Shown here: positions 6,272 through 13,027 of the stretch, piece after piece
Layout: every line of letters starts with the position of its first letter
How positions within the stretch are numbered: position 1 is the first letter of the stretch
Assembly: GCA_018817245.1 (NCBI GenBank)
Contig: JAHIUG010000114.1
Location: 1-13,460, forward strand
Origin: Patescibacteria group bacterium
Lineage (GTDB): Bacteria > Patescibacteriota > Patescibacteriia > 2-12-FULL-60-25
Length of the DNA: 13,460 nucleotides
Reading direction: 5' to 3'
Notes under the pieces: model-generated
What the model was told of the DNA's origin: nothing
What the model saw: only the letters and a program-made list of their open reading frames with translations
Database searches by the model: none
Position numbers and translations under genes: made by a program

Positions 6272-6388
6272 GTGTTGGTATTGTCATTTTTTTCTCCTAT
6301 CGGCAAATTTCGCGTAATGCGAACAAGTATAGTAATTAGGTTTATATGTTGCTAATAGGACGAAAAAAGGTTACGATTAAGCAATTAT

Positions 6389-7594
6389 ATGCCTAAAATT
6401 TCAACTGATAAAAAAGCGATAGATAGCTTTTTAACGCGCGCTGTGGAGAATGTGTATCCATCGCCAGAAGAGCTGAAGAAAACGTTGTTAAAAGGCAAAC
6501 AGATTTCTATCTATCTTGGCATTGATCCGACTGGTCCTACTCTTCATCTTGGGCATCTTATTCCAATGCGAAAGCTGGCTGAACTTCAGAAGCTGGGGCA
6601 CAAAATTATTTTGTTGATTGGAGATTTTACGGCCATGATTGGCGATCCTACTGATAAAAAAGCTACGCGTCAGCCATTAACGCGCAAACAGGTTTTGGCT
6701 AATTGCAAAGGATATAAAGAACAGGCTTCGAAGATTTTGAATTTCAGCGGCTCAAATCCAGTAGAGCTCAAGTTTAATAGCGACTGGTTGGCAAAGATGA
6801 CATTTGAAGATATTTTGGAATTAACATCTCATTTTACTGTGCAACAAATGGTACAGCGCGATATGTTTAAGAAGCGTATTAAGGATGATAAGCCGATTGC
6901 TATTACTGAGTTTATGTATCCGCTAATGCAGGGTTATGATTCAGTTGTTATGGATGTGGACATGGAAGTTGGCGGAAACGATCAAACTTTCAACATGATG
7001 GCAGGTCGTCATCTTATGAAGACGATAAGTAACAAAGAAAAGTTCGTATTGACCACAAAGTTGTTAGTAGATCCAACAGGTACCAAGATGGGGAAGACTG
7101 AGGGCAACATGATTTCGCTGAGTGATAGTCCGGAGGACATGTACGGCAAAGTCATGAGCTGGTCAGATAGCATGATCGCCCAGGGATTCGAACTGCTCAC
7201 AGATATTCCAATGAAAGAAATTACTGCAATGGAAAAGGCGATGAAGAAAGGGGAAAATCCGGTCATGTTTAAGCGGCAGTTGGCGCGGAAGGTTGTGAGC
7301 GAATTTGTTAGTGAGGCTGAAGCTGAGAAAGCGGAAAAGAATTTTTCGAAAGTTTTTACAGCGCATCAGGCACCAGAGGATATTCCGGTAGTTAAGATCG
7401 GCAAAGGTAGTACTTCATTAATTGACGCGCTCGTTACCACTAAACTCGTTACATCAAATAGTGAAGCACGCCGCGCAATTGAGCAGGGTGGAGTTAAAGT
7501 AGATGAAAAGGTAGTGAAGGATATTACAGCCAAAGTAAAAGCGCCGGTTACTATTCAGAAGGGAAAGAGACACTTTGTTCGACTGACATCCTAA
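6389..7594 (+). CDS. tyrS: Tyrosyl-tRNA synthetase
   Basis: 401 residues, normal bacterial TyrS length. It activates tyrosine and charges tRNA-Tyr in the cytoplasm. Residues about 30-330 form the class I catalytic domain: Y-L-G-I-D-P-T-G-P-T-L-H-L-G-H with the HIGH motif as H53-L-G-H56, V-G-G-N-D-Q-T-F-N in the tyrosine pocket region, and K233-M-G-K-T-E-G-N as the KMSKS loop. The D-P-T and K-M-G-K-T forms are typical of the TyrS-2 (TyrZ-like) branch. Residues about 344-401 are an S4 RNA-binding domain. The start at 6389 fits the family N-terminus; a weak A/G-rich stretch lies about 18 bases upstream. A TATAGT at 6328-6333 could be a -10 but has no clear -35. The 3' end runs directly into the palindromic repeat array. 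Confidence 0.97.
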   Translation: MPKISTDKKAIDSFLTRAVENVYPSPEELKKTLLKGKQISIYLGIDPTGPTLHLGHLIPMRKLAELQKLGHKIILLIGDFTAMIGDPTDKKATRQPLTRKQVLANCKGYKEQASKILNFSGSNPVELKFNSDWLAKMTFEDILELTSHFTVQQMVQRDMFKKRIKDDKPIAITEFMYPLMQGYDSVVMDVDMEVGGNDQTFNMMAGRHLMKTISNKEKFVLTTKLLVDPTGTKMGKTEGNMISLSDSPEDMYGKVMSWSDSMIAQGFELLTDIPMKEITAMEKAMKKGENPVMFKRQLARKVVSEFVSEAEAEKAEKNFSKVFTAHQAPEDIPVVKIGKGSTSLIDALVTTKLVTSNSEARRAIEQGGVKVDEKVVKDITAKVKAPVTIQKGKRHFVRLTS

Positions 7595-7601
7595 CTTCAT
7601 T

Positions 7602-7661
7602 TGTCATCTCGACTGAAGCGTAGCCCCGAAGGCTTTCGGGGCGAAGCGTAACGGAGAGATC
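7602..7661 (+). repeat. TGTCAT-type palindromic repeat, unit A
   Basis: It runs from TGTCATCTCGACTGAAGCG to GGAGAGATC. Its middle is GAAGCGTA, an 18-nt insert that is a perfect 7-bp hairpin (CCCCGAA/TTCGGGG, loop GGCT), then GAAGCGTA again. It is the only strong hairpin downstream of tyrS but has no T tract directly after it. Confidence 0.85.
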
Positions 7662-7670
7662 TTTAGCGCC

Positions 7671-7730
7671 TGTCATCTCGACTGAAGCGTAGGAATATAA
7701 TCAGACGTTCCGAAGCGTAACGGAGAGATC
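7671..7730 (+). repeat. TGTCAT-type palindromic repeat, unit B
   Basis: The outer sequence is the same as unit A, with a different insert of the same length (18 nt, 7693-7710) between the same GAAGCGTA borders. This insert contains TATAAT (7696-7701), a possible -10 for argS, without a good -35. Confidence 0.85.
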
Positions 7731-7739
7731 CTTCTGAAA

Positions 7740-7766
7740 GATTTCTCCGCTTCGGTCGAAATGACA
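7740..7766 (-). repeat. TGTCAT-type palindromic repeat, unit C (inverted, short)
   Basis: Opposite orientation to A and B. The minus strand reads TGTCATTTCGACCGAAGCG then GAGAAATC, with no central insert. B and C meet head to head at about 7735, so their transcript could fold into one long hairpin. Confidence 0.8.
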
Positions 7767-7860
7767 GGAAAGAAAGATTTCTCCGCTCCGTTATCACTTC
7801 GGTCGAAATGACAGGAAAGAAAGATTTCTCCGCTCCGTTATCACTTCGGTCGAAATGACA
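7767..7860 (-). repeat. Units D and E: exact 47-bp tandem duplication
   Basis: Bases 7767-7813 and 7814-7860 are identical. Each ends in a minus-oriented TGTCAT repeat with an ATAACG centre. The last copy ends at 7860, six bases into the annotated argS frame, so the repeat supplies that start codon. The exact identity points to a recent duplication. Confidence 0.9.
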
Positions 7861-9624
7861 AATGAAAATATGTACATCTGGGATAAAATTTTAAAAGATG
7901 TTGCGAGCGCAGCATCCAAGGCAGCTGGTGTGAAAGTCAGCTCTCATGATTTCGTCGCTCCTCCTAATCCAAACATGGGAGATTTGGCTTTTGGTTGTTT
8001 TAGGTTGGCTAAAACTAAGAAAAAGAATCCGGCTGAGATCGCAAAAGATATTGCGTCCGAAATCAAACCCAACAAGATTATAGAAAAAGCAGAAGCCGCT
8101 GGTCCATACGTAAACGTTACTCTTAAGATTGGTGCGCTCGCAGATCTTGCAATCAAAGATGTTGAGAAGCACGGAGAAAAATTCGGCCGAAGGGCAAAGA
8201 GCGAAGGGCAAAGAGCGAATGAACTAATGCTCGAATACGCACAGCCGAATACGCACAAAGAAGTTCACATAGGACATCTCAGAAATTTTTTTATTGGCAG
8301 CGCGCTCATCAATCTTTTGGAATCACAGGGATGGAAAGTTGTTCCAACAAGTTATCACGGAGATGTTGGAGCGCATGTTTCTAAATGTTTGTGGTTTATG
8401 GTGCGAAAAGCCAAGGTCAAAGATTTTACAAATAAAACTGCGGAAGCTCTTTTGAAGAAAGTCCCAGCAGAGGATCGCAATAGCAGATATTTGGGTGCTC
8501 TTTATTCCGGCGCGAGTAAACTTTTGCACGAAAAACCGGATTTGAAAGATGAGGTTTCAGAAGTGCAGAACAAACTGGAAGCCAAAGATCCGGCGTGGAC
8601 AAAATTATGGAATGAGACGCGCAAGTGGTCGTTGGCTGAAATGAAATCTATTTTTAAAGAACTGGGAGTCAAGGTTGAGCGTCAGTATTTGGAGAGCGAG
8701 GTTCAAGATCCTGGTCAGAAAATTGTGGATCAACTTTTAAAGAAGAAGATCGCAAAGAAGAGCAAGGGCGCGATTATTGTTGATTTGGAGAAAAAGAAGC
8801 TGGGAGTATTTTTGATCCGAAAATCTGATGGGACATCTCTTTACGCGACCAAAGATCTTGCGCTAGCTCAATTAAAGCTCAAAGAATATCCAAAAGTAAA
8901 ACGCAGTTTGTTGGTTATTGATAATCGACAGGATTTTTATTTTCAACAGCTGTTCGAAGTTTTAAAGCAAATGGGATTTAAGCACACAATGGAATTTGTG
9001 GGTTATGAATTTGTAACTCTGAAGAGTGGTGCTATGGCGAGTCGTGAGGGGAATGTCGTAACTTGGCAGGATTTTCGTGATGAAGTTTTAAAGTTCGCGA
9101 CAAAAGAAACTAAAACGCGCCACAAAGACTGGAGCAAGAAAAAGATTGAGCAGACTGCGTGGGATCTGATGATGGGCGGCATTAAATTCAACATGCTTAA
9201 GCAGGATGGAGATAAAGCAATCGTGTTTGATATTAAGCAAGCTGTGTCATTTGACGGTGATACAGGGCCATATGTTCAATACGCTGCTACGCGTTTGGGT
9301 TCGATTTTGCGTAAAGCTGCTTGGAAGGGCGGCACAGGCGGTTCTTTATCCGAACTTGATCAATTATCAGAAAAGCGATTAGCTCTGACCATGGCACAAT
9401 TTCCGAACGTTGTTAGAGCAGCAGCGGAAGAATCACGACCATCGTTAATCGCGCGCTGGTGTGTCGAAATGGCTACTCGCTCGAACGAGTTTTATCGCGA
9501 CGTCAAAGTGCTTGAATCTGAACCTGGTCTTAAAAAAGCGCGACTGCGTTTAGTCGCCAGTGCACGACAAGCTCTGATCCTCGGTCTTGGCTTATTAGGA
9601 ATCCCAACCCCGGAAGAGATGTAA
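7855..9624 (+). CDS. argS: Arginyl-tRNA synthetase
   Basis: 589 residues, normal for ArgS. This class I enzyme charges tRNA-Arg and needs the tRNA for activation. Residues about 1-110 form the ArgS-specific N-terminal Add1 domain. The HIGH motif is H138-I-G-H141 within Q-P-N-T-H-K-E-V-H-I-G-H-L-R-N. The KMSKS equivalent is M394-A-S-R-E-G-N, the relaxed form common in ArgS. The C-terminal DALR anticodon domain begins near T-G-P-Y-V-Q-Y-A-A-T-R and the protein ends G-I-P-T-P-E-E-M. The ATG at 7855 lies in the last unit of the repeat array; Met6 at 7870 (M-Y-I-W-D-K-I) is an equally good start outside the repeat, and neither has a Shine-Dalgarno site. A 14-bp tandem duplication adds residues in the linker before the HIGH motif. 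Confidence 0.96.
   Translation: MTNENMYIWDKILKDVASAASKAAGVKVSSHDFVAPPNPNMGDLAFGCFRLAKTKKKNPAEIAKDIASEIKPNKIIEKAEAAGPYVNVTLKIGALADLAIKDVEKHGEKFGRRAKSEGQRANELMLEYAQPNTHKEVHIGHLRNFFIGSALINLLESQGWKVVPTSYHGDVGAHVSKCLWFMVRKAKVKDFTNKTAEALLKKVPAEDRNSRYLGALYSGASKLLHEKPDLKDEVSEVQNKLEAKDPAWTKLWNETRKWSLAEMKSIFKELGVKVERQYLESEVQDPGQKIVDQLLKKKIAKKSKGAIIVDLEKKKLGVFLIRKSDGTSLYATKDLALAQLKLKEYPKVKRSLLVIDNRQDFYFQQLFEVLKQMGFKHTMEFVGYEFVTLKSGAMASREGNVVTWQDFRDEVLKFATKETKTRHKDWSKKKIEQTAWDLMMGGIKFNMLKQDGDKAIVFDIKQAVSFDGDTGPYVQYAATRLGSILRKAAWKGGTGGSLSELDQLSEKRLALTMAQFPNVVRAAAEESRPSLIARWCVEMATRSNEFYRDVKVLESEPGLKKARLRLVASARQALILGLGLLGIPTPEEM
8190..8217 (+). repeat. 14-bp tandem duplication inside argS
   Basis: AAGGGCAAAGAGCG occurs twice head to tail and encodes the basic R-A-K-S-E-G-Q-R-A-N linker between the N-terminal domain and the HIGH motif. 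Twenty-eight bases is not a multiple of three, yet the frame is intact and the linker is a tolerant site. Confidence 0.85.
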
Positions 9625-9741
9625 ATAGACAAATTACGAATTACGAAATCCGAATTACGAATGTATGAGTTATCATTTTTAAATCCAGACCAACATTAGT
9701 AATTAGTAATTTGTCATTAGTAATTACGCACAGCAGTCCAT
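9625..9741. other. AT-rich gap of short degenerate repeats before the histidine kinase
   Basis: It contains AATTACGAATTACGAA-type units and TAGTAATTAGTAATT-type units, similar to sequence at 2192-2293, 11984-12016 and 12981-13010. No gene, clear promoter or terminator was identified. Confidence 0.5.
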
Positions 9742-11307
9742 ATGCCTCTACTTCCATTCGAACTTTCGATTACAGTCGGCATAGCCTTCGTGGTTTTTAT
9801 GTTGGGACTTGTGACCTGGCTGCACAACAGAGGAGAGAAGGCTAACGTAGTTTTCGCGCTTTCGGCATTCATACTTTCTTTTTGGACTTTAACGAGCTGG
9901 CTGCAAAGTCTTGAGGCAACCGCACAACCAATACAAATTACCACATGGCGCCTAATCTTTTATTCAAGCATCGCGCTTGCGCCGGCACTGGCAATCCACG
10001 CCGCATCAATTCTAGAGCACCGCGTTTTTAGATTAAAAGGGTCGCTAACTTATGTTTTTGGTTTCTTTCTTTTTATTTTATTCGACTCTGCCTTCGTACT
10101 AAAAACATCTGATTCTTTAAGCGTTTTGGGGCATCAATTCTATAATCTAAGTTTGTTACTGCTGGTGTTGTTCTACACTGGGGCGGTATTTGTAGTAGCG
10201 ACCCAGCTCATGCCTATATTTTATTCACACACCGCTACGCTCATGGAGCGTCGGCGCATAGCATACGGAACTCTTTTGGTGACTCTGTTTTTGATCGCTG
10301 GAGTGTATCAGCTTGCTGTCGGGCCTATTGTTTCATCATCAGTTCTCACTCTAGTGGGAGGCTTATTCTTTTTGATAGCGAGCGTGGGTTTCGTCCGTGT
10401 ACGTTTATTTGATTTGGATTTTTCAGCTGTCGAAGCTTTCTTTTTGGTATTGATTTCTGCTGCCATGGTTTTGATTTTAAGATCACAAACTTTGTACGAA
10501 GCGTTTACAACGTTAGCCGGTGCAATTGTGGTTGTGGGTTTTGGAACGATGGCGATAAAAACCATAAACAAAGAATGCGGACGCAGACGAAAGGCCGAAC
10601 AGAAAAATAAAGAGCTTGAAGAGCTTGAAAAACTGAAGACTGATCTTATTGCTATAACAGCGCATCAGATAAGAGGTCCGATTGGCGGCATCAGATTTGC
10701 GGTAGACATGTTATCTCGTGGCGATTACGGACGCTTGCCCGAGCAGGCTAAAAAGATAACCGGTCTCATTAGAAACAGTATGGATCGACTTCTTGCTTTA
10801 AGCGAAACTTCTTTAAATGCTGCGCGAGTTCAGTCCGGAGATTTTCAAATTGTGATATCAGAAGTTGATGTTGCTGCTGAGCTTAAGATGTTATTGGCAG
10901 AAGTTTTGGCGTTTGCTAAGTCCAAGGGCATCAATCTGGAATATTCATTTAAAGATTTGCCGCCTAGTCTCAAACTGGATCGCGAGGTTTTGAGAAACGT
11001 GGTTTTCAACCTTATTGATAACGCCATTAAGTACACAGACACGGGCAGTGTAAAAGTTAAGGGCAGGAAGAAGGGCGAGCGATTGATTATTGAAGTTTCA
11101 GATACTGGAGCGGGTTTGTCGGAAAAAGATCAGGAGCGGCTTTTCGATCGTTTTCATAGGGGCAGTGATTGCGCGAGTGGGCATCGTGGTGCGGGTTTGG
11201 GTTTATACGTGGCGAAAAATTTGGTTAATGCTGCTGGTGGTGAGATTTCCGTGCAGAGCGAAGGTAAAGGAAAGGGGTCAAGATTTGTGGTTGAGTTTCC
11301 ACTATAG
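9742..11307 (+). CDS. Membrane-bound sensor histidine kinase
   Basis: 521 residues. Residues 1-270 contain about eight hydrophobic helices (near 8-27, 36-54, 70-90, 101-120, 135-155, 174-194, 200-218, 230-270), like the 7TM-type sensor module of histidine kinases. A charged helix (275-300) links to the HisKA domain, with the phospho-acceptor H308 in A-H-Q-I-R-G-P. The HATPase domain follows: N box N-L-I-D-N427-A-I-K-Y, G1 box D454-T-G-A-G, F box R-L-F-D-R-F, and G2 box G483-A-G-L-G-L. All catalytic residues are present, so it should autophosphorylate. No response regulator lies in the window, so it is an orphan here, and the signal is unknown. The start at 9742 gives a natural N-terminal membrane segment. 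The stop codon lies within the left arm of a 23-bp inverted repeat. Confidence 0.92.
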   Translation: MPLLPFELSITVGIAFVVFMLGLVTWLHNRGEKANVVFALSAFILSFWTLTSWLQSLEATAQPIQITTWRLIFYSSIALAPALAIHAASILEHRVFRLKGSLTYVFGFFLFILFDSAFVLKTSDSLSVLGHQFYNLSLLLLVLFYTGAVFVVATQLMPIFYSHTATLMERRRIAYGTLLVTLFLIAGVYQLAVGPIVSSSVLTLVGGLFFLIASVGFVRVRLFDLDFSAVEAFFLVLISAAMVLILRSQTLYEAFTTLAGAIVVVGFGTMAIKTINKECGRRRKAEQKNKELEELEKLKTDLIAITAHQIRGPIGGIRFAVDMLSRGDYGRLPEQAKKITGLIRNSMDRLLALSETSLNAARVQSGDFQIVISEVDVAAELKMLLAEVLAFAKSKGINLEYSFKDLPPSLKLDREVLRNVVFNLIDNAIKYTDTGSVKVKGRKKGERLIIEVSDTGAGLSEKDQERLFDRFHRGSDCASGHRGAGLGLYVAKNLVNAAGGEISVQSEGKGKGSRFVVEFPL

Positions 11308-11325
11308 GTCTACGAAAATACAAAT
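11303..11325 (+). repeat. Left arm of the 23-bp inverted repeat around the bactofilin block
   Basis: It begins TATAGGTCTACGAAA, includes the histidine kinase stop codon, and matches the reverse complement of 13002-13024 at 21 of 23 positions; the outer 15 are identical. Confidence 0.8.
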
Positions 11326-11379
11326 GTGAAACGATGGTAAATGCGGTAGTTAATACGCCTGTAAATACAATTGTATCCC

Positions 11380-11439
11380 CACCGAATCTACTACTGAATT
11401 CACCACTGAATTTACCACCGAATACACCACCGAATTTCC
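11380..11439 (+). repeat. 12-bp tandem array, left
   Basis: Five degenerate 12-bp units: CACCGAATCTAC, TACTGAATTCAC, CACTGAATTTAC, CACCGAATACAC, CACCGAATTTCC. The same family occurs inverted at 12924-12971. It is not part of an open coding frame. Confidence 0.85.
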
Positions 11440-11488
11440 TGTTGCATTAAGCGTCGTCTTATCAAAAGCAGGGAGTTGGTTTAGTCGC

Positions 11489-11518
11489 TTGACTAACACT
11501 CGGCACCAAAGGTAACGT
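11489..11518 (+). promoter_or_regulatory. Weak candidate promoter of the bactofilin gene
   Basis: TTGACT (11489-11494), an 18-bp spacer and TAACGT (11513-11518). The -35 is good, the -10 poor. The predicted start near 11525 is about 10 bases before the ATG at 11535, or 37 before the ATG at 11562. Confidence 0.25.
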
Positions 11519-11534
11519 ATCCGCGTTATCTTTT

Positions 11535-11978
11535 ATGTTTAAAAGCAAAGAACAGAATAATATGAGCAGAGATATGTCCCATTTTTCAAGTGGCGATAAA
11601 GCAACCGCAACCATAATTGCACATGGCGTTAGAGTTGAGGGAAACTTTTCAAGCCAAAGCGACGTTTTAATTGAAGGCGAAGTTGAGGGGAATGTTTCAA
11701 CAACAGGCATGCTTACGGTTGGATCACAAGCGAGATTAAAGGCAGATGTGACAGCAGAGAATGCATCCATTGCTGGTGCTGTAGAAGGCAATCTGCACAT
11801 AGGATCTCATCTTGATATTAAGGCCACTGCGATGTTGTTGGGAGATGTAACATGCGAGACCGCTACGCTCGAATCAGGGGCGACAATAAATGGAAAGGTT
11901 ATTATCGGAAGCGCGAAGGCTCCTGTGACGAGAGATCAAGAGATCAAGATAACAAAAGGACAGATTAATGATAATTAA
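11535..11978 (+). CDS. Bactofilin (polymer-forming cytoskeletal protein)
   Basis: 147 residues. Residues about 22-132 form the bactofilin (DUF583) domain: repeated short beta strands with a hydrophobic/glycine rhythm, as in G-V-R-V-E-G-N-F, V-L-I-E-G-E-V-E-G-N-V, L-T-V-G-S, A-S-I-A-G-A-V-E-G-N-L and A-T-I-N-G-K-V-I-I-G-S. This domain folds as a right-handed beta-helix and polymerises without nucleotide; in other bacteria it scaffolds wall synthesis or pole-localised proteins under the membrane. Flanking tails are short and polar, as usual. Met10 at 11562 (M-S-R-D-M-S) or Met14 are alternative starts; no Shine-Dalgarno site decides. It lies with the next gene between inverted repeat arms. Confidence 0.93.
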   Translation: MFKSKEQNNMSRDMSHFSSGDKATATIIAHGVRVEGNFSSQSDVLIEGEVEGNVSTTGMLTVGSQARLKADVTAENASIAGAVEGNLHIGSHLDIKATAMLLGDVTCETATLESGATINGKVIIGSAKAPVTRDQEIKITKGQINDN

Positions 11979-12017
11979 TTCGTCAACTATTCGTAGCGTA
12001 TTCGTAATTCGTAATTT

Positions 12018-12842
12018 ATGAACATAAACTACGCCTATCTTTACGACGGATTTTTATCAGAGCGTAAGTACGAACGCGAAGTTGCTGCTCTGGAAACAAA
12101 ATTGAATACCTATGATTTGGCAGGCAAAATAAGCCGCCTCGCTTTGTTTCGTGAGCCCAAGGATTTGGTCATGGGAATGGTGAATAAAAGAATCAGCACC
12201 ATTGTGGTTGTGGGTAATGATGAAACATTGTTTAAGATAATCGGCTTGATGCCCGAGCTGAACGCAACCATCGGGTATATCCCGCTTGCCAAACCCAGCG
12301 CGGTTGCAGATCTTCTTAGTATCCCCATTGGATCAGACGCATGTGATGTTTTGGCTGCGCGTTTTGTGGAGACTTTGGACATGGGTCTGATAGGAGATCA
12401 GTATTTTTTTACAGAAGTTTTTTTACCGAATACTCGGGCCGGATTGAATGTTGAGGGACAGTATCAAGTCTCGCCTGTGAGTGGTGGGTCATTGAGTATT
12501 AGAAATTTGGGCGGGATAAAGAATCCAAAGCAGAATCAAGCTGATGCAAAAGATGGTTTATTAGAGGCAGTTGTTATTCCAAATGAAGAGAAAAAGCGTT
12601 CATTATGGAGAAGGAGACGGGCTGATAAACAAGATACGCGAATTATGTTTAGTAACGGATCTTTGGTTTCTGACAAGCCAATTAATTTTTTTGTAGACAA
12701 TAAACTTGTGAGCGGCCAAAAGATTGAGGTTAGTATTTTGCCCGGTAGCGTTAGGTTTATCACAGGTCGTGGACGCGTACGAAAGACGGAAAAGGTCTTG
12801 CCAAAGCCAAAGAAAAATGCTACTCTCGCTTCGCGTGAATAG
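12018..12842 (+). CDS. Diacylglycerol-kinase-like protein with atypical GNDET motif
   Basis: 274 residues. The N-terminal part follows the lipid/NAD kinase fold: a first strand Y-A-Y-L-Y-D, then T-I-V-V-V-G66-N-D-E-T70 at the nucleotide loop where active DAGK/YegS enzymes carry GGDGT, then I-G-Y-I-P-L and D-L-L-S-I-P. Next comes F-V-E-T-L-D-M-G-L-I-G-D-Q-Y-F-F, like the 'iDlg.v....F' segment of DAGK proteins. The C-terminal V-D-N-K-L-V-S-G-Q-K-I-E-V-S-I-L-P-G-S strand pair fits the second DAGK domain. The Asp of the loop is kept, both neighbouring glycines are not, so kinase activity is uncertain. A very basic insert (R-R-R-R) lies near residue 200. The ATG directly follows AATTCGTAATTT repeat sequence. 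Lipid kinase, NAD-kinase-like or non-catalytic binding are all possible. Confidence 0.6.
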   Translation: MNINYAYLYDGFLSERKYEREVAALETKLNTYDLAGKISRLALFREPKDLVMGMVNKRISTIVVVGNDETLFKIIGLMPELNATIGYIPLAKPSAVADLLSIPIGSDACDVLAARFVETLDMGLIGDQYFFTEVFLPNTRAGLNVEGQYQVSPVSGGSLSIRNLGGIKNPKQNQADAKDGLLEAVVIPNEEKKRSLWRRRRADKQDTRIMFSNGSLVSDKPINFFVDNKLVSGQKIEVSILPGSVRFITGRGRVRKTEKVLPKPKKNATLASRE

Positions 12843-12849
12843 ACTCTGC

Positions 12850-12906
12850 TGTCATCCTGAGCAGAGCGGAGAGCAGTCGACCTGCCTGCCGGCAGGCAGG
12901 AGGATC
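12850..12906 (+). repeat. TGTCATCC-type repeat with 20-bp perfect palindrome
   Basis: It starts TGTCATCCTGAGC and ends AGGATC, the same overall plan as the array after tyrS but a different subtype. Its interior holds the perfect palindrome CCTGCCTGCCGGCAGGCAGG (12881-12900), a GC-rich hairpin downstream of the kinase-like gene; without a T tract it is not a standard terminator. Confidence 0.8.
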
Positions 12907-12923
12907 TGGTATTAACGAGGCTA

Positions 12924-12971
12924 GTAGATTTGGTGGTGTAAATGGTGGTAGATTCAGTAGGGAATACAGTA
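12924..12971 (-). repeat. 12-bp tandem array, right (inverted)
   Basis: Four units; on the minus strand they read TACTGTATTCCC, TACTGAATCTAC, CACCATTTACAC and CACCAAATCTAC. They match the left array at 11380-11439 in the opposite orientation. Confidence 0.8.
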
Positions 12972-12972
12972 G

Positions 12973-13001
12973 TTAAATTTAATTCGTATATTTCGTATAA
13001 T
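12973..13001 (+). promoter_or_regulatory. Candidate promoter of tRNA-Leu
   Basis: A consensus TATAAT (12996-13001), 17 bases after a weak TTAAAT -35 (12973-12978). The predicted start near 13008 is 20 bases before the tRNA, within the right inverted-repeat arm. Confidence 0.4.
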
Positions 13002-13024
13002 ATTCGTACTTTCGTAGACCTATA
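13002..13024 (-). repeat. Right arm of the 23-bp inverted repeat
   Basis: It is the reverse complement of 11303-11325 at 21 of 23 positions. Its outer end stops three bases before the first base of tRNA-Leu. Confidence 0.8.
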
Positions 13025-13027
13025 TAA

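Noticed and set aside
6238..6293. Intrinsic terminator of valS
   Set aside because: The 13-bp hairpin is strong, but the T tract starts 15 bases after the stem; it fits better as a member of the hairpin repeat family.
5878..6306. 142-codon minus-strand frame opposite the valS 3' end
   Set aside because: Low-complexity Ser/Phe-rich translation typical of the antisense of a Lys/Glu-rich coiled coil; valS is unambiguous on the other strand.
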